Shown: positions 29,180 to 38,477, numbered from the stretch's first letter. The stretch: DNA of 64,000 nt from Ramlibacter lithotrophicus (GCF_012184415.1 NZ_VTOX01000001.1:186001-250000); one strand, 5' to 3'. Notes: generated by a model from the letters alone, not told the origin. Made by a program: numbers and translations.

Positions 29180-30826
29180 TCAGCCCAGGCCGATGATGTT
29201 GCCATCGTCGTCGACGTCCATCCGGGAAGCTTGCGAGACGCGCGGCAGGCCCGGCATCAGGAGCACGGTCCCGGCCAGGACCACGATGAAGCCTGCGCCC
29301 GCCGCGAGGAAGGCGTCGGAGACCGTCAGCGTCCAGCCGGACGGCACGTTGCGCAGCGCCGGATTGTCCGAGAGCGACGACGGCGTCTTGGCCATGCACA
29401 CCGGCAGGTGGCCGAACCCGGCCGCCGCGAACATGGCCAGCTTCCTGCGCGCGGCGGATTCGAAGTGGATTCCGTCCGCGCCGTAGATTTCCCGGGCCAC
29501 CAGGCCGATCTTCTGTTCGAGCGTGAGCTCGCGGTCGTACAGCGGCCGCACCTGGCCGAGGTCCACGCCGTCGGCGGCCGCCATCACCTGGTCGGCCAGT
29601 TCCAGCGCGCCCGCCCCGCCTTGTTCGAAGACGTCGATGGCGGCGCAGGCGACGCCGCGGTCGCGGCAGAAGGAGCCGATGGTCCTCAGCTCCTCTTCCC
29701 TGTCCCCGGGAAAGCGGTTGATCGCCACGATCACCGGCACGTTGAACTTGCGCAGGTTCTCGATGTGCCTGGCCAGGTGCGGCAGGCCGCGCCGCAGCGC
29801 GGCCGGATTCGCGCCGGCGGCGTCCGCCGGCGAGGAGCCCTGGTGCACCAGGGCGCGCACCGTGGCGATCAGCACGGCGCAGGCGGGCCGGATGCCGCAC
29901 GCCGGCATCACCAGGTCGAAGTACTTCTCGGCCCCGAGGTCGGCGCCGAAGCCCGCCTCGTTGACCACGTAGTCGGCCAGGTTCAGCGCGATCTTCTGCG
30001 AGATCACGCTGCTCGTGCCGTGGGCGATGTTGGCGAACGGCCCGGCGTGCACGAATGCCGGCGTGTGTTCCGTCGTCTGCACCAGGTTGGGCATCACGGC
30101 TTCGTTGAGAAGGACCAGCAAACCGCCGGTGGCGCCGATGTCCCCGGCGCGCACGATTCCGCCGTCGACGTTCAGGCCGATCACGATGTCGTTCAGGCGC
30201 CGGCGCAGGTCCTGGCGCGAGCTGGCCAGCGCCAGGATCGCCATCAGCTCCGAGGCCGCGGTGATCACGAAGCGGCTCTCGCGCGGCACGCCGTTGGCCT
30301 TGCCGCCCAGGCCGACCACGATGTGGCGCAGCGCCCGGTCGTTCATGTCGATGGTGCGCGGCCACCAGATGTTGTCCACGTCGATGCGCAGGGCGTTGCC
30401 GTGGTGGATGTGCGAGTCGATCGCGGCCGCCAGCAGGTTGTGCGCGGACGTGACGGCGTGGATGTCGCCGTTGAAGTGGAGGTTGATCTGCTCGCTCGGC
30501 AGCACCCTGGAGCGGCCGCCGCCCGTGGCGCCGCCCTTCACGCCGAACACCGGGCCCAGCGAAGGCTCGCGCAGCGTGACGATCGACTTGCGCCCGCGTC
30601 GGGTGATGGCCTGCGCCAGCCCGATGGAAACGACGGTCTTGCCTTCGCCGTGCGACGTCGGCGTGATCGCGGTCACCAGGACCAGCTTGCCTCGCGGGGG
30701 TTGCGGCGGGGCTTCGAGCAGCGCGAGGCTCAGCTTGGCGGTGTACTTGCCGTAGTAGTTCAGGTGGTCTTCCGTGATTCCCAGGGAGTCGGCGATCTCC
30801 TTGACGGGCAGCATCCTCTCGGTCAT
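29180..30826 (-). CDS. fhs: Formate--tetrahydrofolate ligase
   Basis: Fhs makes 10-formyl-THF from formate, THF and ATP. The 548-residue product has the nucleotide loop TPTSHGEGKTVVSIGLAQ (about 56-73), the GGRSRVLPSEQINLHFNGD and HHGNALRID segments, and NRFPGDREEEL near the middle, and is close to the usual 550-560 residues. It stands alone between the kinase-like gene and a divergent DUF2784 gene, so it probably has its own promoter in the 147-base gap. A TACGAT hexamer lies 8 bases before the ATG. Confidence 0.96.
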   Translation of the reverse strand: MTERMLPVKEIADSLGITEDHLNYYGKYTAKLSLALLEAPPQPPRGKLVLVTAITPTSHGEGKTVVSIGLAQAITRRGRKSIVTLREPSLGPVFGVKGGATGGGRSRVLPSEQINLHFNGDIHAVTSAHNLLAAAIDSHIHHGNALRIDVDNIWWPRTIDMNDRALRHIVVGLGGKANGVPRESRFVITAASELMAILALASSRQDLRRRLNDIVIGLNVDGGIVRAGDIGATGGLLVLLNEAVMPNLVQTTEHTPAFVHAGPFANIAHGTSSVISQKIALNLADYVVNEAGFGADLGAEKYFDLVMPACGIRPACAVLIATVRALVHQGSSPADAAGANPAALRRGLPHLARHIENLRKFNVPVIVAINRFPGDREEELRTIGSFCRDRGVACAAIDVFEQGGAGALELADQVMAAADGVDLGQVRPLYDRELTLEQKIGLVAREIYGADGIHFESAARRKLAMFAAAGFGHLPVCMAKTPSSLSDNPALRNVPSGWTLTVSDAFLAAGAGFIVVLAGTVLLMPGLPRVSQASRMDVDDDGNIIGLG

Positions 30827-30973
30827 GGACGGATCGTAGGCAGTGGATCCACGGTCGGGTTTGATCTGACGCAGCACGGGCGCGCCAGACGAGCGACCCG
30901 GTCGGTACGGTGCTGTCGCCGGCAGGACCACAATGTGCGGATGGGCCCCGCCTGCAAGCGCCGCCCGCCGCCC

Positions 30974-31399
30974 ATGTCCACGCCGCTCGCCTACCGATTG
31001 CTTGCCGACGCCGTCCTCGCGCTGCATGTCGCCATCGTGGTCTTCGTGGCGGGTGGCCTCGTGGCGGTGCTGGCGGGCAACTGGCGCGGCTGGGGCTGGG
31101 TCGATCGCCTCTGGTTCCGGGCGAGCCACCTGGCCGCCATCGGGATCGTTGTCGCCGAGGCCTGGGCCGGTGCCGTCTGCCCGCTGACGACGCTGGAAAC
31201 CTGGCTGCGGGTGCAGGCTGGTGGCGGCGGCTACGGCGACAGCTTCATCGGGCACTGGCTGCAGCGATTGCTGTACTACGACGCGCCGCCGTGGGTCTTC
31301 GTCGCCGCCTACACGGCGTTCGGCGTCGCGGTGCTCGCCGCCTGGTGGCTGTTTCCGCCGCGCCGCGCCGGCGACCGGCGGCACGAGGCGGCGCCTTGA
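30974..31399 (+). CDS. DUF2784 membrane protein
   Basis: The 141-residue product has about four hydrophobic segments (LLADAVLALHVAIVVFVAGGL, AIGIVVAEAWAGAVCPLTT, WLQRLLYYDAPPWVFVAAYT, FGVAVLAAWWLFPP), with the conserved LHxxxVxF start and the CPLTTLE segment of DUF2784. The function is unknown. Its stop overlaps the next ATG (TGATG), which suggests coupled translation with the alpha/beta hydrolase. Confidence 0.8.
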   Translation: MSTPLAYRLLADAVLALHVAIVVFVAGGLVAVLAGNWRGWGWVDRLWFRASHLAAIGIVVAEAWAGAVCPLTTLETWLRVQAGGGGYGDSFIGHWLQRLLYYDAPPWVFVAAYTAFGVAVLAAWWLFPPRRAGDRRHEAAP

Positions 31400-32154
31400 T
31401 GCGGATGCTCCTGACGCTCCTGCTGCTCGCGGTCGCGCTGTACGCCGCCGCCTGTGGCGCCGTCCTGCTGCTGCAGCGGTCGATGATCTACTACCCGCAG
31501 CCGGCGGCGGGGCGTCCCCCGGAGCGGCTGCAGCTGGCCGTCGACGGCGCACAGGTGGTGGTCTCGGTGCAGCCGCGCCCCGGCGCCGGAGCGGTGCTGT
31601 ATTTCGGCGGCAACGCGGAGGACGTCTCGCTGAGCCTGCCCGAACTGGCCGCCGCCTTCCCGCGACGCGCCGTGTACGCGGTGCATTACCGCGGCTACGG
31701 CGGCAGCACCGGCGCGCCGTCGGAGCGGGCGCTGCACGCCGACGCGCTGGCCCTGTTCGACCACGTGCGCGCGAGCCATCCGGAAGTGCTGGCGGTGGGC
31801 CGCAGCCTCGGCAGCGGACTGGCCGTGCGGCTGGCGTCGCAGCGCCCCGTGTCGCGCCTGGTGCTGGTGACGCCGTTCGACAGCCTGCCGTCGCTGGCCG
31901 CGCCGCTGTTTCCGTGGCTGCCGGTGCGCTGGCTGCTGCTGGACCGGTACGACTCTGCAGGGCTGGCGCCGCGGATCGCGGCGCCGACGCTGATCCTGGC
32001 CGCCGAACGCGACGAGGTGGTGCCGCGCGAGAACACCGAGCGCCTGCTGCGCGAGTTCACGCCCGGCACGGCGAAGATGGTCGTGATCCCCGCGAGCGGC
32101 CACAACACGATCTCCGCGAGTCCGGCCTATAGTGCGGCCCTGCGGGCGCTCTGA
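31399..32154 (+). CDS. Alpha/beta hydrolase, BEM46/YhfR-like, membrane-anchored
   Basis: The 251-residue product has an N-terminal signal-anchor (about 3-24) and an alpha/beta hydrolase fold: YFGGNAEDVS oxyanion region, HYRGYGGSTGAPSE, nucleophile elbow VGRSLGSGLAV (Ser near 134), LAAERDEVVPRENT (acid) and PASGHNTIS (His). This is the pattern of the BEM46/FrsA-like group. The substrate cannot be told. An ATG two codons down is an alternative start. Confidence 0.85.
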   Translation: MRMLLTLLLLAVALYAAACGAVLLLQRSMIYYPQPAAGRPPERLQLAVDGAQVVVSVQPRPGAGAVLYFGGNAEDVSLSLPELAAAFPRRAVYAVHYRGYGGSTGAPSERALHADALALFDHVRASHPEVLAVGRSLGSGLAVRLASQRPVSRLVLVTPFDSLPSLAAPLFPWLPVRWLLLDRYDSAGLAPRIAAPTLILAAERDEVVPRENTERLLREFTPGTAKMVVIPASGHNTISASPAYSAALRAL

Positions 32155-32182
32155 AGCCGCGCCCGCGCACCAAGGAGACAAG

Positions 32183-32635
32183 ATGCTGTCGATGGAAACG
32201 ATGGACAGGCACATCGCCCCGCTGTTCCCCGGGCTGATCGGCGTGAAGCTGGTCGAAATGACGCCCGAGCGCGTGGTGGCGCACCTGGCGGTGCGGCCTG
32301 ACCTGTGCACCGCGGGAGGGATCATGCACGGTGGCGCCTACATGGCGTTCGCCGACACGCTGGGCGCGATCGGCACCGTGGTGAACATGGAGCGCGGCAA
32401 GCGCACGACGACGACCGATTCCAGCACCAAGTTCATCGGCGGCGCGAAGTCGGGCACGACCGTCGTCGGCGAATCGATCCCGCTGCACCGCGGCCGCACG
32501 ACGCAGGTCTGGCAGACCTCGATCAGGACCATGGAAGGCAAGTTGTGCGCGGTGGTCACGCAGACCCAGCTGATCCTGGAGGCGCCGGCCTCACACCAGC
32601 CCGAACCACCCCAGCAACGCGCCGGCGCCCAGTAG
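32183..32635 (+). CDS. PaaI-family hotdog thioesterase
   Basis: The 150-residue product has the PaaI/YbgC-like hotdog fold with DLCTAGGIMHGGAYMAFADTLG (about 45-65), where the HGG and following acidic residue form the acyl-CoA thioesterase site, and TTDSSTKFIGGAKSG. A strong ribosome site (AAGGAGACAAG) precedes the ATG. Its last 45 bases overlap the 3' end of the convergent chromate transporter gene. Natural substrates are unknown. Confidence 0.88.
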   Translation: MLSMETMDRHIAPLFPGLIGVKLVEMTPERVVAHLAVRPDLCTAGGIMHGGAYMAFADTLGAIGTVVNMERGKRTTTTDSSTKFIGGAKSGTTVVGESIPLHRGRTTQVWQTSIRTMEGKLCAVVTQTQLILEAPASHQPEPPQQRAGAQ

Positions 32636-33163
32636 CCACAGCAGGTGTACCTTGGTGCGCCACACGATCACCGTGGCGGCGGCCGCCACCAGCCACACCG
32701 GCCAGTTGTCCAGGCGATAGCCGTTGCCGGTCGCCAGGATCCAGCCGGTGGCCACCAGCAGCGCGATCACGATCGGGGTCATGCCTTGCTTGAACGCGCG
32801 CACGTCGCGCCGGTTGCGGTTCTCGTGGCCCCAGCGCGTGGCGAAGTAGGTGAGGGCGGTGCTGGGCAGCATGATCCCGCCCAGGCACAGCGCCATCCCC
32901 AGCATGGCCGGGCCGATGCCGCCGGCATTGAGGCCGACGTTCCAGCCCATGAGGGCCACGAACAGCACGTTGGGCCCGGGCGCGGACTGGGCGATGGCGA
33001 TCGAGGCGCCGAACTGCGCGTCGGTCAGCCACCCGCGCTCGTCGACCAGGTAGCGGTGCATGTCGGGCGCGGCGCTGACGGCGCCGCCGACAGTGAGCAG
33101 CGATAGTGCGAGGTAGTGGACGAACAGGCTGAGCCAGTCGCCGAAGTCCATGGCGATGCTCAT
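32591..33163 (-). CDS. chrA: Chromate transporter, second half-size subunit
   Basis: The 190-residue product is a half-size CHR protein with about five to six membrane spans and the family segment APGPNVLFVALMGWNVG. It overlaps the companion gene upstream by 4 bases. Two-gene SCHR transporters form heterodimers in other bacteria and expel chromate or related anions. In Burkholderiales such pairs are common and not proof of chromate resistance. Confidence 0.88.
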   Translation of the reverse strand: MSIAMDFGDWLSLFVHYLALSLLTVGGAVSAAPDMHRYLVDERGWLTDAQFGASIAIAQSAPGPNVLFVALMGWNVGLNAGGIGPAMLGMALCLGGIMLPSTALTYFATRWGHENRNRRDVRAFKQGMTPIVIALLVATGWILATGNGYRLDNWPVWLVAAAATVIVWRTKVHLLWLLGAGALLGWFGLV

Positions 33164-33753
33164 GCCGCGTGTTCCGGCAGCTTGCGGTACGTCAGCACGC
33201 AGGCGAGGCCCCCGACGCCGAACAGCATGTACACCAGTGGCAGGCGCGCCAGTGCGATCCCGGCGAAGCAGGCGAGGGCGAGCGCCACCGACAGCGGCAC
33301 GCCGAGCGGATGCCGGCGCAGCGCCGGAGCCAGCTTCAGCCCCGTGGCGGTGATCAGCCCCGCGGCGACGGCGCCCATGCCGCGCAGGGCGCCGGCCACC
33401 TGCGGGTTGCCGGCGAAGCGGGTGTAGACGAGAGCCAGGCACAGCACGACGATGAGCGGGCACACCAGCATCCCGGCGACGCCGGCCAGCGCGCCGCGCC
33501 AGCCGAAGTAGCGGCTGCCGATCATCAGCGACAGGTTCACGACGTTGGGTCCGGGCAGGGTCTGGGCCACCGCCCAGTCCTCCACGAACTCCTCGCGCGT
33601 GAGCCAGCGCTTCTTCTCGACGAGTTCGCGCTGGACGACGGCCAGCACGCCGCCGAAGCCCTGCAGGGCGAGGATCGTGAAGGAGAGGAACAGGTCGGTC
33701 AGCGACTGCGGCTGCGGGCGCTTCTCGGAGAGCGCTTCGGGCGGGGACATCAT
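33160..33753 (-). CDS. chrA: Chromate transporter, first half-size subunit
   Basis: The 197-residue product is the first CHR half: LFLSFTILALQGFGGVLAVVQRELV and the VAQTLPGPNVVNLSLMIGSRYFG motif, five to six membrane spans. It is co-directional with, and overlaps by 4 bases (ATGA), the second half gene, implying an operon and antiparallel dimer. Start codon choice between two adjacent ATGs is open. Confidence 0.88.
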   Translation of the reverse strand: MMSPPEALSEKRPQPQSLTDLFLSFTILALQGFGGVLAVVQRELVEKKRWLTREEFVEDWAVAQTLPGPNVVNLSLMIGSRYFGWRGALAGVAGMLVCPLIVVLCLALVYTRFAGNPQVAGALRGMGAVAAGLITATGLKLAPALRRHPLGVPLSVALALACFAGIALARLPLVYMLFGVGGLACVLTYRKLPEHAA

Positions 33754-33760
33754 CGCGCGA

Positions 33761-34708
33761 TTATCGCGGCCGCGGCGGCCCCGCGCGGGTCGCGACCCAC
33801 AGGGCCAGCGCGATCACCGCCAGGGCGCCGATCGCGGCCGCGGGCAGGCGCTCGCCGAGCACGGCCCAGCCGAGGAAGGCGGCCGTCACCGGATTGAGCG
33901 CCAGGAACACGGTGACGCGGGTGGGCGACTCGTGCTTCAACGCGTACAGCCACCAGAAGTAACCGACGCCGCTGGAGACGCCGATGAACGCCACGGCTGC
34001 CCATGCGGGCGCGCTGATGCCCGCGAGCCGCTGCGGCCATTGCTCGGTAGTCGCCAGCAGCGCCAGGAAGACGACCGAGGCCAGCATCGCAAAGGCCGAC
34101 ACCGGCACCGTCGGATAGCGCCGCAGGAAAGGCCGGTACAGCACGCTGCAGGCGGCGCCGGTCAGGGCGGCAGCGGCGACCGCCAGTTCGCCCCACCAGT
34201 GGTTGGCGCCACTGGCGGCGGTGCCGAGCTTTGGCCCGAGCGCGAGCGCCACGCCGGCGATCGACAGCAGCACGCCGACAAGCAGTTGCCAGGTGATGCG
34301 TTCCCGACCGAGCGCCGCCGCCAGCAGCAGCGTGAGCAGCGGGAACAGGCTGAAGATCAGGGCCGCCTGGGCAGCGCCCACGTGCTGCAGCCCGAAATTG
34401 AGGAGCGCGATCAGGATGCCGAACTGGCCGATGCCCAGCGCCGCCATCGCGAGCAGGTCGCGCCACCGGCTGCCGGCCACCGGCGCGAGCGACGGCGACC
34501 CGAGGGTGCGGATCGCCTCGCGCCAGGCGAACGGCAGCAGGCAGACAAAGCCGATCGCGTAGCGCAGCATCGCCAGCGTGAGCGGCGGCACCTCGGCGAC
34601 GGCAAACCGCGAGGCAACGATCGCGGCGCCCACCTGCACGCCCGTGGCCGCGGCCGCGACCAACGGCCAGTTGACGCGCCGTGGCGCGCTCAGAGCCTGC
34701 GCTCCCAC
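33761..34708 (-). CDS. DMT-superfamily permease (EamA type)
   Basis: The 315-residue product has ten predicted spans in two EamA repeats (about 15-150 and 165-305), with the GALFSLFPLLTLLLAA and ALNPVTAAFLGWAVLGERLP signatures. It is an exporter-type permease whose substrate cannot be read off. It starts at a GTG that overlaps the MarR-GNAT gene by 19 bases and ends 7 bases before the chromate transporter start. Confidence 0.85.
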   Translation of the reverse strand: MGAQALSAPRRVNWPLVAAAATGVQVGAAIVASRFAVAEVPPLTLAMLRYAIGFVCLLPFAWREAIRTLGSPSLAPVAGSRWRDLLAMAALGIGQFGILIALLNFGLQHVGAAQAALIFSLFPLLTLLLAAALGRERITWQLLVGVLLSIAGVALALGPKLGTAASGANHWWGELAVAAAALTGAACSVLYRPFLRRYPTVPVSAFAMLASVVFLALLATTEQWPQRLAGISAPAWAAVAFIGVSSGVGYFWWLYALKHESPTRVTVFLALNPVTAAFLGWAVLGERLPAAAIGALAVIALALWVATRAGPPRPR

Positions 34709-35628
34709 ACTTCGCTGACCAGCTTGCGGCCGAACGCCGCGTAGGGTTCACGCTTGACGATCTCGAAGCCGCGCGAGCGGTAGATCGCCCGCGCCGGCAG
34801 CAGGATGCTCTGGGTCCACAACATCATCTTGCGGTAGCCGGCGGCGCGTGCGAAGGCGATGCACTCGTCGGTCAGCCGCGCGCCCAAGCCGCGCCCACGG
34901 GCGGCGGGGGCCAGGATCAGCAGACGAAGCTGGGCCACCGTGGCCGAGCGGCGCACCACGAAGACGGAGCCGGCGCGCTCGCCGTCGACTTCGGCGATCC
35001 AGCCTTTCTCCCGGGCCGGGTCGAAGTTCTTCAGGTAACGGGCGGCGACCTCGGCCACGAGGGCCTCGAACTCGGCGTTGAAGCGGTATTCGCGCGCATA
35101 GAGCTCGCCGTGCTGCTGCACGACCCATCCCAGGTCGCCCGGGCGCGGGTCGCGCAGGAGAACCGTCGGCGCCGCAGCGGCCCGATCGGGCTCGAGCACC
35201 CGCTGCATGTTCTGCATGGCCGCCAGCAGTTCCTCCCGCCGTACCGGCGCAAGCGCGGCGAGCAGCCCCGCCGCTTCGCTGCGCGAGCGCTGCTGCAAGG
35301 GAGCGAAGGCGCGCCGGCCGGCGGCGGTGAGGCGCAGCAGCGTCTGGCGGCGGTCGGTGGGGCAGGGGTCGCGCCTCACCCAGCCGCGGGCCCCGAACCG
35401 GCCCAGGATCCGGCTCAGGTAGCCGGCGTCCAGGCCCAGATCGCGGCGCAGCTCGCCGGCCGTCGGCGATTGGCGGTGCGCCAGCTCGTAGAGCACGCGC
35501 ACTTCGGTGAGCGACAGGTCGCCGCCGAGATACGGGTCGAGCACGCCGACGCGGCGGGTGTAGAAGCGGTTGAACGCGCGGACGGCCTCCACCTGCGCCG
35601 CCGGCACGCCCGTTGAGGTGCGTGACAT
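34690..35628 (-). CDS. MarR-GNAT fusion regulator/acetyltransferase
   Basis: The 312-residue product joins an N-terminal MarR winged helix (about 1-145, ELRRDLGLDAGYLSRILGRF as recognition region, DRRQTLLRLTAAG as wing) to a C-terminal GNAT domain (about 155-312) with the acetyl-CoA motif LAPAARGRGLGARL. Such fusions are known in bacteria; the acetylated target is unknown. The ATG at 35628 lies inside two direct TGACATC repeats (read on the plus strand), possible self-operators. It is probably co-transcribed with the DMT permease gene. Confidence 0.87.
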   Translation of the reverse strand: MSRTSTGVPAAQVEAVRAFNRFYTRRVGVLDPYLGGDLSLTEVRVLYELAHRQSPTAGELRRDLGLDAGYLSRILGRFGARGWVRRDPCPTDRRQTLLRLTAAGRRAFAPLQQRSRSEAAGLLAALAPVRREELLAAMQNMQRVLEPDRAAAAPTVLLRDPRPGDLGWVVQQHGELYAREYRFNAEFEALVAEVAARYLKNFDPAREKGWIAEVDGERAGSVFVVRRSATVAQLRLLILAPAARGRGLGARLTDECIAFARAAGYRKMMLWTQSILLPARAIYRSRGFEIVKREPYAAFGRKLVSEVWERRL

Positions 35629-35637
35629 CTTGACATC
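35623..35637. promoter_or_regulatory. Tandem TGACATC repeats over the MarR-GNAT start
   Basis: TGACATC occurs twice (35623-35629 and 35631-35637) separated by one base, covering the start codon of the MarR-GNAT gene. The same heptamer is half of the TetR-region palindrome at 36161-36181. Binding here would block translation or transcription start; inferred only. Confidence 0.4.
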
Positions 35638-35696
35638 GTCAGCCAGATGGTTGACGCAGTCAAGCAGCACGGCGGCCCGCGGGCGCGGCGGACCGA

Positions 35697-36143
35697 TCAG
35701 CGCGGCAGGAACTCGATCTGGTGGCGCCGGCCGATCTGCGGCACCTTCGCCATGTCGGGCGGGCCTTTCACCTCGCGGTCCACCTCGCGGAAGAACGACT
35801 CGGCGTGCGCCGGCGCGTCGAACACCAGCAGGCGGGCCGGCTCGCCCTGCGTCGCGCCGTGGAAGCCGTGCAAGGTACCGCCGGGCGCGTAGATGAAGTC
35901 GCCCACGCCGAACACCTGCTCGTCGCCGTCGAGGCAGAAACGCACTTCGCCGCTGACGACGTAATACGCCTCATCCCACGGGTGCAGGTGCGGCGGCGGC
36001 CCCGCGCCTTCGGGCAGGGCGACCTCCATCAGCGACCAGGCGCGGTCGGTGCGTTCCGCCGAACACAGGAACTTGACGCCCGCGCCCATCACGCTCAGGC
36101 TTTCGCCCTCGCCGCTCTTCACCACAGTCAGTTGTCTCGCCAT
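35697..36143 (-). CDS. Cupin-domain protein
   Basis: The 148-residue product is a single small cupin (about residues 40-115): PPPHLHPWDEAYYVVSGEVRF supplies the two histidines and glutamate of the metal site and GGTLHGFHG the last histidine. It may bind Mn, Fe or Zn; the reaction is unknown. It is divergent from a TetR gene with a perfect palindrome in the 76-base gap, so it is the likely target of that repressor. Confidence 0.85.
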   Translation of the reverse strand: MARQLTVVKSGEGESLSVMGAGVKFLCSAERTDRAWSLMEVALPEGAGPPPHLHPWDEAYYVVSGEVRFCLDGDEQVFGVGDFIYAPGGTLHGFHGATQGEPARLLVFDAPAHAESFFREVDREVKGPPDMAKVPQIGRRHQIEFLPR

Positions 36144-36160
36144 GGGATCCTCCCGTCGAA

Positions 36161-36181
36161 GATGTCATACACTATGACATC
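36161..36181. promoter_or_regulatory. Perfect 21-base palindromic operator
   Basis: GATGTCATA, CAC and TATGACATC form a perfect inverted repeat with 9-base arms in the gap between the cupin and TetR genes, 18 bases before the cupin ATG and 38 bases before the TetR GTG. Size and symmetry fit a TetR-family operator controlling both genes. Confidence 0.75.
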
Positions 36182-36219
36182 AAGGCAGATGCGCTGCAAT
36201 ATGCGACCCGAGGGAAATC

Positions 36220-36861
36220 GTGACCGACCGTAGCGCCGACGACGCAACGCTGAAGGACCGCCAGCTGGCGCTGACGCGCGAGCTCATCCTGGATGCCGCC
36301 ATCGATCTGCTGGAGCACGGTGCTGTGCAGGAACTGACGATGCGCTCGGTGTCGCGGCGCGCCAATCTCGCGGAGCGCACCATCTTTCGCCATTTCGCTT
36401 CCCGCGACGACCTGCTGGATGCCTTGGCGGCGGAGGTGTCCACCCGTCTGGAGCTGCCGGCGCTCCCCGCCAGCGCCTGCGAGCTGCCGGCAGTACCGCG
36501 GGCGTTGTACCGCGCCTTCGAGGCGCGCGCGAACCTGACGAGGGCGGCTTTGCACTCGGAGCTGTTCGACCGGATCCGCCAGACGACCGCCAGCGCGCGC
36601 TGGCGCGCGGTGCAGGCGCTGGTTGACGCCCACGCGCCGCACCGCAGCGAGCGCGACCGCAGGCTCGCCGCGGCCAACATCCGCTTCCTGCTGGCGGCTA
36701 CAAGCTGGCACTACTACCGCTTCTATTTCGGCTTCAGCCTGACCGACAGCATCGCCGCCGCGGAACTCCTGATCCGGCAGACGGTGGACGGCCTGGAGCG
36801 GGCGCCGCCTGCCGGCGCTACACCGTCATCCCGCCCGAGACCTCGATCACCGCACCGTTGA
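36220..36861 (+). CDS. TetR-family transcriptional regulator
   Basis: The 213-residue product has the TetR helix-turn-helix near residues 25-70 ([37 protein letters not shown] in pieces), with the FRHF and LLDALA segments typical of the family, and a ligand-binding C-terminal part. Start is GTG. It probably represses itself and the divergent cupin gene through the 21-base palindrome. The last 44 bases overlap the convergent SDR gene. Confidence 0.88.
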   Translation: MTDRSADDATLKDRQLALTRELILDAAIDLLEHGAVQELTMRSVSRRANLAERTIFRHFASRDDLLDALAAEVSTRLELPALPASACELPAVPRALYRAFEARANLTRAALHSELFDRIRQTTASARWRAVQALVDAHAPHRSERDRRLAAANIRFLLAATSWHYYRFYFGFSLTDSIAAAELLIRQTVDGLERAPPAGATPSSRPRPRSPHR

Positions 36862-37567
36862 CGTAGCTCGCCTCGTCGCTGGCGAGGAAACAGTACACGT
36901 TGGCGATCTCCTGCGCCGTGCCCAGCCGCTGCAGCGGGACGCGCCGGCGCAGGTCCTCCAGCACCTTCTCGGGGACGGTGTCCATCATGCCGGTCGTGAT
37001 GAAGCCGGGAGCGACCGCGTTGACGCGCACGCCCTTGGGGCCCAGCTCGCGGCTCCACGTCTTGGTGAACCCGAGCACCCCGAACTTCGCGGCCGCGTAA
37101 TTGGTCTGGCCGAAGTTCCCGTACAGGCCGACCACCGAACTGGCGTTGAGGATCACGCCGCCGCCCTGGGCCACCATGATGTCGGCGACGGCCTGCGATG
37201 TGTGGAACACGCCGCGCAGGTTGACGTCGATCACGCGGTCGAACTGTTCCAGCGTCATCTTCTGCAGGCGGGCGTCCTGGGTGATGCCGGCGTTGTTCAC
37301 CAGCACGTCGATGCGGCCGAACCGCTCCTTCACGCGCCGCGTCGCGGCATCCACCATCTCGCGCTGGGTGACGTCGACGACCCAGCCCTCGGCCCGTGCG
37401 CCGAGCTCCCGGCATTGCCTCACTGCAGCGTCGATCGCTTCCTGCTTCACGTCCCAGATGGCGAGCAGCGCGCCTTCGCGGGCGAACTTGAGCGCCGTCG
37501 CCAGCCCGATTCCCTGGGCGGCGCCGGTGACGATGCAGACCTTGTCCTGCAGGCGGGTGGATGGCAT
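36818..37567 (-). CDS. fabG: SDR-family 3-oxoacyl-ACP reductase-like enzyme
   Basis: The 249-residue product is a classical short-chain dehydrogenase: NAD(P) motif [10 protein letters not shown] (about 14-23), NNAG, catalytic Ser in LNASSVVG, Tyr and Lys in YAAAK, and the [10 protein letters not shown] segment. Its best match in kind is FabG, with beta-oxidation or PHA-type acetoacetyl-CoA reductase roles also possible. It converges with the TetR gene and is divergent from the SMP-30 gene. Confidence 0.85.
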   Translation of the reverse strand: MPSTRLQDKVCIVTGAAQGIGLATALKFAREGALLAIWDVKQEAIDAAVRQCRELGARAEGWVVDVTQREMVDAATRRVKERFGRIDVLVNNAGITQDARLQKMTLEQFDRVIDVNLRGVFHTSQAVADIMVAQGGGVILNASSVVGLYGNFGQTNYAAAKFGVLGFTKTWSRELGPKGVRVNAVAPGFITTGMMDTVPEKVLEDLRRRVPLQRLGTAQEIANVYCFLASDEASYVNGAVIEVSGGMTV

Positions 37568-37606
37568 TACGATGCTCCGCATTGGCACTGAAGAGCTGAA
37601 GTTACC

Positions 37607-38467
37607 ATGAGCACGACGCCGCGCCTCGAGCCTTTCGTCAAGGGATTGGCATTTCCGGAGGCTCCGCGCTGGCACGCCGGCGCGCTGTGGCTGTCGGACT
37701 TCTACCAGTGCGTTGTCCTGCGCGTGACACCGGATGGCGCCGTGGAGACAGTGGCCGAGGTTCCGGCGCAGCCGTCCGGCCTCGGCTGGCTGCCCGATGG
37801 CCGGCTGCTCGTCGTCTCCATGAACGACCGCCGGCTGCTGCGACAGGACGGCCGGGAGCTGGTCGAGGCGGCCGACCTCTCCGGGCTGGCGGCCTGGCCG
37901 TGCAACGACATGCTCGTGGACGGGATGGGCCGGGCCTACATCGGCAATTTCGGCTTCGATCTGCACGCGCGGGCGCCGTTCGCGGCCACGTCGCTGCTCC
38001 TGGTGACGCCCGACGGCCGGGTCCAGGTGGCCGCGGACGACCTGCACTTCCCCAACGGCACGGTGCTGACGCCCGACGGGCGCACGCTCATCGTCGCGGA
38101 AAGCTACGGCCAGCGGCTCACGGCATTCGACGTTGCGCCGGACGGAACCCTCGGGCGGCGGCGGGTCTGGGCCCAGCTGGAGGGAAAAGGCGTCGGGCCG
38201 GACGGCATCTGCCTGGACGCGCAAGGCGCGGTCTGGCTGGCGTCGCCAGTCAGCCGCGAGGTGCTGCGGGTGAAGGAGGGCGGCGAGGTGGTGGAGCGGA
38301 TTCCGACCGACGGGCAGGCGATCGCCTGCATGTTGGGCGGCCCCGACCGCCGCACGCTGTTCGTGCTCACCGGACGGGTGCTGGTGACGCCGCAGCAGTC
38401 ACTCGCCGAGCGCAGCGGCGCGATCTGGCACGCGCGGGTGCCGGTGCCCGGGGCCGGCCTGCCTTGA
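37607..38467 (+). CDS. SMP-30/gluconolactonase-family protein
   Basis: The 286-residue product is a six-bladed beta-propeller of the SMP-30/Gluconolactonase/LRE family. Seen motifs are [17 protein letters not shown] (metal-binding Glu), [20 protein letters not shown] (Asn/Asp ligands) and [19 protein letters not shown]. These enzymes hydrolyse sugar or other lactones in a metal-dependent way; the substrate is unknown. It shares a 39-base divergent promoter gap with the SDR gene. Confidence 0.87.
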   Translation: MSTTPRLEPFVKGLAFPEAPRWHAGALWLSDFYQCVVLRVTPDGAVETVAEVPAQPSGLGWLPDGRLLVVSMNDRRLLRQDGRELVEAADLSGLAAWPCNDMLVDGMGRAYIGNFGFDLHARAPFAATSLLLVTPDGRVQVAADDLHFPNGTVLTPDGRTLIVAESYGQRLTAFDVAPDGTLGRRRVWAQLEGKGVGPDGICLDAQGAVWLASPVSREVLRVKEGGEVVERIPTDGQAIACMLGGPDRRTLFVLTGRVLVTPQQSLAERSGAIWHARVPVPGAGLP

Positions 38468-38477
38468 GGCGCCGGCG

